A model generated the notes under the pieces. That model had not been told where the DNA came from. It saw only the letters and a list, made by a program, of their open reading frames with translations, and did no database searches. From Actinomycetota bacterium (GTDB taxonomy: Bacteria; Actinomycetota; Actinomycetes; S36-B12): a stretch of DNA of 7,701 nucleotides. Numbering within the stretch: the stretch's first letter is position 1; every line of letters begins with the position of its first letter. Below, piece by piece: positions 1 through 6,311 of the stretch. The position numbers were made by a program, and so were the translations under genes. The DNA lies in contig JAQCBM010000087.1 of the NCBI GenBank assembly GCA_027729865.1, forward strand, positions 1 through 7,701, read 5' to 3'.

Positions 1-543
1 TTCGTGGTGGCCCACTTCCACTACACGGTCTTCGGCACGGTCGTGTTCTTGATGTTCGCCGGCTTCTACTTCTGGTGGCCCAAGATGACCGGGAAGATGC
101 TCGACGAGCGCCTGGGCAAGATCCACTTCTGGCTGCTGTTCGTCGGCTTCCAGGTCACCTTCTTGGTGCAGCACTGGCTTGGCGTGCAAGGCATGCCGCG
201 TCGTTACGGCGACTACCTCCCGGTCGACGACTTCACCACCCTCAACATCGTCTCGACCGTGGGAGCCGCGATTCTGGGTATTTCCACACTGTTCTTCATC
301 TGGAACGTACTGGTCACGTGGAAGAACGCACCACACGTGAACGTGGACGACCCGTGGGGCTGGGGCGGTTCACTGGAATGGGCCACAAGTTGCCCGCCAC
401 CGCGGCACAACTTCACGTCCTTGCCGCGCATTCGCTCCGAGCGCCCGGCGTTCGATCTGCACCATCCAGAGTTGGCACCACCCAGTGCGCGGTCGCAACC
501 CCAAATCAGTAGCAGCGCGAGCCGAACGGGCGGCGGTCACTGA
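1..543 (+). CDS. ctaD: Cytochrome c oxidase subunit I, C-terminal part (5' end outside window)
   Basis: This is the catalytic subunit of the aa3-type cytochrome c oxidase, which reduces O2 to water and pumps protons across the cell membrane. The frame is open from base 1, so the gene starts upstream, and 180 residues are visible. The fragment begins in transmembrane helix X: the motif VAHFHY holds two histidines at visible residues 5 and 7 (bases 13-15 and 19-21). By homology these ligate heme a3 and heme a. Two or three more hydrophobic helices follow, then the typical actinobacterial end, with the motifs MPRRY, LEWATSCPPPRHNF and RPAFDLHHPE. The last ~25 residues are a Ser/Pro/Arg/Gly-rich tail without recognisable conservation. 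The TGA stop overlaps the ATG of ctaF (TGATG), so the two genes are probably co-transcribed and translationally coupled. Identification is very secure. Confidence 0.97.
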   Translation, partial: FVVAHFHYTVFGTVVFLMFAGFYFWWPKMTGKMLDERLGKIHFWLLFVGFQVTFLVQHWLGVQGMPRRYGDYLPVDDFTTLNIVSTVGAAILGISTLFFIWNVLVTWKNAPHVNVDDPWGWGGSLEWATSCPPPRHNFTSLPRIRSERPAFDLHHPELAPPSARSQPQISSSASRTGGGH

Positions 544-938
544 TGAAAATCGAGGGCTGGACGTTCATTCTCGGGTTCATTTTTTACAGTGTGGTGGGCG
601 GCGCGTACTGGTGGTTCAGCCGTGACGAGATCGGCACCACGCTGCTGATCCTGACCGGTGCGCTCGCCTTCTTGGTGGCGTTCTACACGCTCTACACGGC
701 CAAGCGGGTGTATCCGCGGCCTGAAGACCGTCAAGACGGAGAAATCGACGAGGCGGACCCGGAATATGGCTTCTTCAGCCCGAATTCGTGGTGGCCCTTG
801 GTTATTGGACTTGGCGCCGCGGGAATCGCCCTGGGTTTGGTGTTCGCGGTCTGGTTCGTGGTGCTGAGCGTGGCGATCTTGATGCTAGGTATCGTTGGCC
901 TGCTGTTCGAGTACTACCGCGGCGAATTCGCTCGCTAA
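543..938 (+). CDS. ctaF: Cytochrome c oxidase subunit IV, actinobacterial type
   Basis: This is a small accessory subunit of the aa3 oxidase found in actinobacteria; it sits in the membrane next to CtaD, within the III-IV supercomplex. It has 131 residues, the usual family length. There are four predicted membrane helices: roughly residues 6-25, 31-52, 84-104 and 106-122. A charged loop lies between helices 2 and 3. The family signature EYGFFSPNSWWPL at residues 74-86 precedes helix 3. The ATG shares one base with the ctaD stop, and there is only a weak purine stretch upstream (GGGCGG), so translation probably depends on ribosomes finishing ctaD. The stop is TAA at 936-938. A separate open frame overlaps the 3' end of this gene on the same strand but is only an upstream extension of the transpeptidase frame. 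Confidence 0.96.
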   Translation: MKIEGWTFILGFIFYSVVGGAYWWFSRDEIGTTLLILTGALAFLVAFYTLYTAKRVYPRPEDRQDGEIDEADPEYGFFSPNSWWPLVIGLGAAGIALGLVFAVWFVVLSVAILMLGIVGLLFEYYRGEFAR

Positions 939-940
939 TT

Positions 941-964
941 GCCCGCGCGTGCGGTTGCGCAGGC
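941..964 (+). terminator. Weak GC-rich hairpin after ctaF
   Basis: Two bases after the ctaF stop, an 8-base arm (941-948) pairs with 957-964 around an 8-base loop, with one internal C-A mismatch. No run of T follows, so this is not a standard intrinsic terminator. It could slow polymerase, aid Rho-type termination or protect the 3' end of the cta mRNA, or it could simply reflect high GC. It lies in the only gap (56 bases) between ctaF and the transpeptidase gene. Confidence 0.2.
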
Positions 965-994
965 CCGTATCCCTCGTCGTACCCTGGAACAACT

Positions 995-2221
995 ATGCGT
1001 TCTGTGGGTGCATCATCGAGTAGGCAGCGTCGATGGGTAGTCGCGTGTCTTGCCGTTGTCGGGCTCGGAATATCAGCGTGCCAGCCGGAATTGAGCATCA
1101 CCACTGCCCCGGCCCCGCAGGAGCCACGCGTCGAGATCACCTCTTCCCCGGCAGAGACGCAGGTTGAGCCCCGCACCCCCATCGTGGTTGAGGCCCAAGG
1201 CGGCAAACTTCAGGACGTGGCCGTGGTTGGCCCGACCGGACCTGTCGAAGGTGCCCTCGATGAGTCCGGCACCCGCTGGACTTCTTTGGTCGACAGCCTC
1301 GATTACGGCGCTTCCTACACCATCGAGGCTCGGGCGTTCGATGCTCGAGGAAATATCGCCACCGATGTCACGCGCTTCAGCACGATCGAACCCGAGAAGT
1401 TCTTCACGGCCTACGCCGAGCCGGCCGATGGCGACATTGTGGGGGTGGGCGTACCGATCACGGTGAACTTCAACAAGAAGGTTCAGAACAAGGCTGCAAT
1501 TGAGGAAGCCATGGTGATCCGCACACCAACACCGCTGCTCGGTGCATGGGCGTGGAAGGATGACCAGACCGCGGAGTTCCGCCCGAAGGAACTTTGGCCA
1601 GGTGACATGGACGTCACGGTTGAGTTGAACTTCGAAGGCGTGCAGGCCAAGTACGGTGTGTTCGGCAAAGAGAATTCATCGCAAACTTTCCGTTTCCGCC
1701 CCTCGATGGTGAGCATCGTCGATGCCGATACCTACACCATGGAAGTGTTCAAGGCAGGCGAGTTGGTAAACACCATTCCTATCACTACGGGCAAAGAAGG
1801 GTGGGAGACCCGCAGCGGCACCAAAGTGATTTTGTCCAAGGAGCGTTCACGCGTGATGGACGCGGCTACGGGCGGCATTAGCCCCGATAGTCCGAACTAC
1901 TACCGCGTGACTGCGCCGTACGCCATGCGGTTGACCTACTCCGGTGAGTTCGTTCACGGAGCGCCGTGGAGCGTGGCATCACAGGGCAATGCGAATGTCA
2001 GCCACGGCTGCGTGGGGATGAGCGAAACCAACGCCGCCTGGTGGTGGAACGAGAACGAGATCGGCGACATTGTGATCGTCAAGAACACCGGTCGCCCGCA
2101 CGGCAATGATGGCAACGGTCTGACGATATGGAACGACACCTGGTCCCAGTGGCTGGAACGCTCAGCGAATGGGGCCACCTTCACTGCCGCCGCCGAGGCG
2201 ACTGACACGTCGGGTGTTTAG
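995..2221 (+). CDS. L,D-transpeptidase lipoprotein (LdtMt2-like, Ig-like domains + YkuD)
   Basis: This cell-wall enzyme cross-links peptidoglycan stem peptides by 3-3 bonds, using a catalytic cysteine that carbapenems acylate in this family. From the ATG at 995 it has 408 residues. Residues 1-28 are a lipoprotein signal: Arg-rich start, hydrophobic core, and lipobox ISAC with lipidated Cys29. Two Ig-like domains follow (about 45-131 and 134-237), then the YkuD catalytic domain (about 238-365). The active site is visible as HGAPW (His321) and SHGCVGM (Ser336, His337, Cys339). The His-to-Cys spacing of 18 matches LdtMt2 of Mycobacterium tuberculosis. The tail has Trp residues in the pattern WNxxWxxW, as in the LdtMt2 C-terminal subdomain. 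The start at 995 is chosen because it gives the signal peptide; the frame opens further upstream inside ctaF, but that part has no sense. There is no good ribosome binding site. The exact paralogue cannot be assigned. Confidence 0.95.
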   Translation: MRSVGASSSRQRRWVVACLAVVGLGISACQPELSITTAPAPQEPRVEITSSPAETQVEPRTPIVVEAQGGKLQDVAVVGPTGPVEGALDESGTRWTSLVDSLDYGASYTIEARAFDARGNIATDVTRFSTIEPEKFFTAYAEPADGDIVGVGVPITVNFNKKVQNKAAIEEAMVIRTPTPLLGAWAWKDDQTAEFRPKELWPGDMDVTVELNFEGVQAKYGVFGKENSSQTFRFRPSMVSIVDADTYTMEVFKAGELVNTIPITTGKEGWETRSGTKVILSKERSRVMDAATGGISPDSPNYYRVTAPYAMRLTYSGEFVHGAPWSVASQGNANVSHGCVGMSETNAAWWWNENEIGDIVIVKNTGRPHGNDGNGLTIWNDTWSQWLERSANGATFTAAAEATDTSGV

Positions 2222-4449
2222 GCGGGAGCCAAGTTCACCTGCAGGCCGCTGAGCACTGATGTGCCAGCGAGCGCATCGATAGCCGTGACGTCTACTAGAG
2301 CGTTCACGTTCGCCTCCGCCCAGCCGTGCGGGATACAGACGCAGCCTCGCGCCACATCGCCCCGCACAGAGGCCGGCAGCGTTATCGAGCCCGTTATCGT
2401 CGAGACGGTCACGTCCGCTCCATCGACGATCCCCAACTCAGTGGCGTCGTCGGTATGAATCATGGCCGTGGGAATATTCGAGCCGCCGGTCAGGGTGGGT
2501 AGGCCTTTCATCCAGGAGTTGTTGCTGCGCAACTGGCGTCGGCCAACCAGGGTGAAGCGGGGCGCCGTAGTTGGCTCATTGAGCAGGAGTGCAGCGTTGC
2601 CTAGCGCTTCAAGGAGTACGTCCGGCGCGATGTCGATGCGACCAGACGGTGTGCGCAGCACCTCGGGCAGCCGCGGTTGCAGCGGGCCGAGGTCAATCCC
2701 GTGTGGGGCGTCCTGTAGGTGTTGCAGTGTCAAGCCGTCGGGGTGGGAGCCGAAGCCGTCGCCGTAGGGTCCGGAGCGAATGCGTAGGTCGAGGATTCGC
2801 TCCACGCCCGTGCGCGAGGACACTGCTTCGAGTAGCTCCTCAGGAGCGCGCCCGTGGGCTCGCGAGGCTGTGTCCGTGCAGGCCTGCGCGGCCACCGTGT
2901 AGGCAATGAGGTCATCGATCTGCGCGGTCGTGGGCTCATGGCCAGAAGCGATGCCGGCAGCGATCGCCGCCAGTTGGGCTAGGACTTCGGTCTCGTCCTT
3001 CTCACCCTCGGGGACATCGAAAACCGGTGCGGAGTAGCGGGCCTGATTGCGCACCGCGAGGTTGTTGAAGACAACGTCGTGCTGTGGACGGGTGAGCGGA
3101 GAAGCTACGGGCAAGACCACATCCGCAAGGGAACTCGTTGCCGTTAGGTAGGGGTCGACGCTCACCAGAAGGTCCAGGCTGCGGAAGGCCGCGGTCAGCC
3201 TTTCTTGGTTTGGTGTGGACACGATCGGGTTACCGCCGACCACGAACACAGCGCGAATACGCTCTCCGCTTTCCGGATCAGGGGTATCGATTTCCTCAGC
3301 CAGAGTCGACGCGGGGAACTCTCCGAGGGCGCTCGGCAGTCCGCGCACCCGTGTGCGGCGTCGGCCGGGGATTTGCACCCCGTGCCCAGAGCCGGCAGAG
3401 CCTTCCGTGGAGGGACCACCGGCCACCGGCAGCGGAAACATGACCCCACCGGGTGAGTCCAGAGCGCCAATCGAGATGTTGATGACGTCGATGAGCCACG
3501 AAGCGAGCGTGGCCATTGGGATGACCTGGTCGCCGTTCGTGAGCCCGGATGTGGTGGTGCCCATCCGGCCGTAGACCGCAGCACTGGGAGCTTCCTTGAG
3601 TTCCTGCGCGATTCGGTGTGTCGTGGCTGGATCGATCCCGGTGATCTGGGCGGTGGCCTCGGGTGTGAAGGGCGCGAGAAGTTGAACGATCGATTCCCAT
3701 TCGTTCGCGTCGACCCACGGCTGGGCAAGGCCGAGATCGGCTGCCTGGGCCAGCAGGTGGGCCAGGGAAGCCAACCACAGCGCATCTGAGCCCGGTCTGA
3801 TGGAGACGTGCTCGCTAGCTGCTGCTGCAGTTCGTGTGCGAACAGGATCGACCACCACCAACGTGCCGCCGCGTTGGCGAAGGCGTCGTAGGCGGCCAGG
3901 AAAGTCCGCCGCGGTCATCATCGATCCGTTGGAGACCATCGGGTTCGCGCCGAGCATGAGGAAGTAGTGAGTGCGGTCTATGTCGGGAACCGGAACCGAC
4001 AGCGCGGTTCCATACATCAATGCGCAGGCGACCTGCTTGGGCATCTGATCGACGGTGCTCGCCGAGAAGCGCTGGGTAGTTCCCAGAGCCTTGATGAAGG
4101 CAGGTAGATAGAACGGCCCGGACAGGTTGTGGACGTTCGGGTTCCCCAGGAACAGGCCCACCGATTGCGGGCCGTGCTCGCCGAGGATCGGTCGGAGGCG
4201 ATCGCGGATCACGGCGAAGGCCTCATCCCAACTGGCCGGATGCAGTTGCCCATCTTCGCCCTTGATCAGGGGAGTGGTCAGGCGCTGGGGATCTGCGTGC
4301 AACTCGCCGAGGGAGACCCCTTTGGGGCAGATGTAGCCGCGGCTGAAGACGTCCTCGCTATCCCCTCGGATTGCTGTGACCTCGGTTCCTTCGATCGTCA
4401 ACGTCAGTCCACACGTGGCCTCACATAGGGGGCAGATCCGGTTCACCAT
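2218..4449 (-). CDS. Molybdopterin-dependent oxidoreductase, [4Fe-4S] type, substrate unknown
   Basis: This is a DMSO-reductase superfamily catalytic subunit of 743 residues. Near the N-terminus, Cys6, Cys9, Cys13 and Cys41 form a CX2CX3CX27C motif for one [4Fe-4S] cluster, followed by Pro-Lys-Gly. Superfamily landmarks follow: WDEA (residues 74-77), LMLGANP, VVVDPVRTRTA, VFVVGGNP and LADVVLP. The C-terminal MGD-binding domain carries SNNSW and PHGW. There is no Tat signal or membrane segment, so the protein should be cytoplasmic. It resembles actinobacterial oxidoreductases of the Rv0197 kind (from memory, not searched). The likely molybdenum-ligand position in STVDQMPK appears to be Asp134 rather than Cys, Sec or Ser; Cys142 is the nearest cysteine. 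The ATG at 4449 places the cluster motif at the usual distance; a GTG at 4476 would add nine residues. No electron-transfer or chaperone gene is adjacent. The stop overlaps the convergent transpeptidase gene. Confidence 0.92.
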   Translation of the reverse strand: MVNRICPLCEATCGLTLTIEGTEVTAIRGDSEDVFSRGYICPKGVSLGELHADPQRLTTPLIKGEDGQLHPASWDEAFAVIRDRLRPILGEHGPQSVGLFLGNPNVHNLSGPFYLPAFIKALGTTQRFSASTVDQMPKQVACALMYGTALSVPVPDIDRTHYFLMLGANPMVSNGSMMTAADFPGRLRRLRQRGGTLVVVDPVRTRTAAAASEHVSIRPGSDALWLASLAHLLAQAADLGLAQPWVDANEWESIVQLLAPFTPEATAQITGIDPATTHRIAQELKEAPSAAVYGRMGTTTSGLTNGDQVIPMATLASWLIDVINISIGALDSPGGVMFPLPVAGGPSTEGSAGSGHGVQIPGRRRTRVRGLPSALGEFPASTLAEEIDTPDPESGERIRAVFVVGGNPIVSTPNQERLTAAFRSLDLLVSVDPYLTATSSLADVVLPVASPLTRPQHDVVFNNLAVRNQARYSAPVFDVPEGEKDETEVLAQLAAIAAGIASGHEPTTAQIDDLIAYTVAAQACTDTASRAHGRAPEELLEAVSSRTGVERILDLRIRSGPYGDGFGSHPDGLTLQHLQDAPHGIDLGPLQPRLPEVLRTPSGRIDIAPDVLLEALGNAALLLNEPTTAPRFTLVGRRQLRSNNSWMKGLPTLTGGSNIPTAMIHTDDATELGIVDGADVTVSTITGSITLPASVRGDVARGCVCIPHGWAEANVNALVDVTAIDALAGTSVLSGLQVNLAPA

Positions 4450-4485
4450 GGCGCCACTGTGCCAGGGCCAGGGCACCTTGGCAGC

Positions 4486-4521
4486 AAAAGATCGAAGCCC
4501 CCGCAGATGCGGGGGCTTCGA
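4486..4521 (-). terminator. Intrinsic terminator of the qcrCAB operon
   Basis: This is a perfect 13-base-pair inverted repeat: arms 4492-4504 and 4509-4521, loop AGAT at 4505-4508. Read on the minus strand it begins 23 bases after the qcrB stop codon and is followed by TCTTTTGC, a short T-rich tail. On the plus strand the hairpin is followed by AAAGGGG, so it should work in the qcr direction only. It separates the qcr genes from the molybdoenzyme gene downstream, which therefore needs its own promoter or read-through. Confidence 0.88.
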
Positions 4522-4544
4522 AAGGGGCTGAGAAAGGCTCGCGC

Positions 4545-6311
4545 CTACGCTCTGGTCTCTTGCTCGGCAACCTGTTCGGCATTGGTCTTCGGCATGCCCG
4601 GGTGGTGCAGCACCCCGCCGTGGGCGTTGTAGATGACGTCGCGATCTTCGTACTCGTGCAACGGGGCTTCAATCTCGGCCTGCTCCTCGGCGTGATGTTG
4701 CCCCGCCTCGATCTCCGCCGCCGACGGCTTGGGAATGTTGTCGCCGTAGAAGAAGGCACTGATCTTGTGGCGCAGCATGTCCTTGCGGTAATTCGGGTTG
4801 CGCACACCGTCGATGTCGGCCTTCTGCGGAGCCGGCAGAACTGGATAGTCCGGCTTGCTGCTGATGACTGCGAGTTCCTTCTCATTGAGCGGCTGGTGCA
4901 CCTCGATGAACTCACCGTGCGGAAGACGCAAGACGCGACCGGATTCGTAACCGTGCAGCAGCTTCTCGCGGTCGCGGCGCTGCAGGGCCAAGCAAGTGCG
5001 CTTGGTGATGATGAAAGCGATCGGGGGACCCACGATCAGCAGGATGCGCAGCGTCCAGGAGATCGCGTTGATGGACATGTTGAAGGTTGTCGCCATCAGG
5101 TCGTTTCCGCCGGCCAACCACAAGATGCCGTAGAACACGATTGCCATTACGCCGATGCCCGTGCGAACCGGCGCGTTACGCGGACGGTCCAGGAGGTTGT
5201 GCTCGCGCTTGTCGCCGGTGGCCCAGGCTTCTAGGAAGGGGTAGAGGGCCAGGCCGGTGAACAAGATGCCCGGAATCACCACGGCGGGAATGAAGACGTT
5301 CCACGAGATAGTGAAGCCGAGGATCACGGTCTCGATGTTTGGCATAAGGCGAAGGGCGCCGTCGAGCCAACCGATGTACCAGTCCGGCTGGGTGCCGGCC
5401 GTTACCTGGTCGGGGGTGTACGGCCCAAAGATCCATACCGGGTTGATGTTCACTAGGCCGCTGAGCAGTGCGATGATGCCAAAGACGATGAAGAAGAAGC
5501 CGCCCGCCTTGGCCATGTAGATCGGCAGCAGCGGGTAGCCCACGACGTTGTTGTTAGTGCGCCCGGGACCAGGGAACTGGGTGTGCTTTTGGGTCCACAC
5601 CATGATCAGGTGGACCGTCACGAGGGCCAGGATCAAGCCTGGTACCAGAAGGATGTGAGCCGAGTACAGCCGGGAGATGATGTCGCCACCGGGATACTCG
5701 CCGCCGAACACGAAGAATGCGATCCACGTACCCACGATCGGTATTGACTGCAGGATGCCGCGGATGATCTGCAAGCCAGTTCCCGACAGCAGGTCATCGG
5801 GTAGCGAGTAGCCGGTGAAGCCAGCCGCCAAGGCCAGTGTGGTGAGCGCAACGCCTACCAGCCAGTTGAACTCCCGCGGCTTGCGGAACGCGCCTGTGAA
5901 GAAGACGCGGAACATGTGAACCGCTACGGCTGCGACGAAGATCAGCGCCGCCCAGTGGTGCATCTGACGAATGAGGAGGCCACCGCGGATGTCGAAGCTG
6001 ATGTTCAGCGTGGAGGCGTAGGCCTCGGACATGTAAATGCCCTGCAAGGGCACGTAAGAGCCCTCGTAGATCACCTCGGCCATGCTTGGCTTGTAGAACA
6101 AGGTGAGGTAGGTGCCAGTGAGGAGCACCACGATGAACGAGTAAAGGGCGATTTCACCCAGCATGAAGGACCAGTGCTCGGGGAACACCTTGGACAGATT
6201 GCGGGAGAGGAACTTGTTGCTGCCTAGCCGTTGATCGACGAAGGTCGCAGTTTGGCCACCCACCTTTTCAACGGGGTGTGCGCCAGTGTTCGCTGGTGTT
6301 GCCGTGCTCAT
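4545..6311 (-). CDS. qcrB: Menaquinol:cytochrome c reductase cytochrome b subunit
   Basis: QcrB is the membrane core of complex III: it binds two b hemes and oxidises menaquinol at the Qo site, sending one electron to the Rieske protein and one across the membrane. It has 588 residues and about eight membrane helices. Heme ligands are visible as His118/His132 (13 residues between) and His219/His234 (14 between, the spacing seen in b6f-type and Gram-positive enzymes). The Qo-loop PEWY motif is PDWY here (residues 309-312). A conserved cytoplasmic stretch, RLPHGEFIEVH, lies after the last helix. A hydrophilic tail follows, rich in Glu, Ala and His (about 525-588), without recognisable domains. 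The ATG overlaps the qcrA stop (ATGA) and has a good ribosome binding site. It is the last gene of the operon. This subunit is the target of Q203-type inhibitors in mycobacteria. Confidence 0.97.
   Translation of the reverse strand: MSTATPANTGAHPVEKVGGQTATFVDQRLGSNKFLSRNLSKVFPEHWSFMLGEIALYSFIVVLLTGTYLTLFYKPSMAEVIYEGSYVPLQGIYMSEAYASTLNISFDIRGGLLIRQMHHWAALIFVAAVAVHMFRVFFTGAFRKPREFNWLVGVALTTLALAAGFTGYSLPDDLLSGTGLQIIRGILQSIPIVGTWIAFFVFGGEYPGGDIISRLYSAHILLVPGLILALVTVHLIMVWTQKHTQFPGPGRTNNNVVGYPLLPIYMAKAGGFFFIVFGIIALLSGLVNINPVWIFGPYTPDQVTAGTQPDWYIGWLDGALRLMPNIETVILGFTISWNVFIPAVVIPGILFTGLALYPFLEAWATGDKREHNLLDRPRNAPVRTGIGVMAIVFYGILWLAGGNDLMATTFNMSINAISWTLRILLIVGPPIAFIITKRTCLALQRRDREKLLHGYESGRVLRLPHGEFIEVHQPLNEKELAVISSKPDYPVLPAPQKADIDGVRNPNYRKDMLRHKISAFFYGDNIPKPSAAEIEAGQHHAEEQAEIEAPLHEYEDRDVIYNAHGGVLHHPGMPKTNAEQVAEQETRA

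Noticed and set aside
955..985. Possible promoter for the transpeptidase gene (TTGCGC, 19 bases, TACCCT)
   Set aside because: Spacing is long and both boxes match poorly; it is no better than chance in sequence of this composition.
788..994. Upstream extension of the transpeptidase frame to 788, inside ctaF
   Set aside because: It would bury the clear lipoprotein signal peptide starting at 995, and the added 69 residues are an out-of-frame reading of ctaF with no recognisable sequence.
3195..3785. Minus-strand frames of 160-196 residues overlapping the molybdoenzyme
   Set aside because: They are alternate-frame shadows, very rich in Arg, Pro and Ser; the molybdoenzyme frame is continuous and conserved through the region, so there is no frameshift.
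2218..4449. Calling the molybdoenzyme a formate dehydrogenase or nitrate reductase
   Set aside because: Only superfamily-level motifs are visible. The FDH-type Sec/Cys-His pair is not at the expected position, and there are no partner subunits, so no substrate can be assigned.
4459..4476. Short inverted repeat (GTGCC/GGCAC) before the molybdoenzyme start, considered as an operator
   Set aside because: Only five pairs with an 8-base spacer containing a direct CCAGGG repeat; too short to support a regulator site.
4486..4521. Bidirectional action of the terminator hairpin
   Set aside because: On the plus strand the stem is followed by AAAGGGG, not a T-run, and no plus-strand gene ends nearby.
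4560..5234. Long plus-strand open frame (224 residues) opposite qcrB
   Set aside because: It is fully antisense to a certain, conserved gene, has no recognisable domain, and long antisense frames are expected in GC-rich coding DNA.
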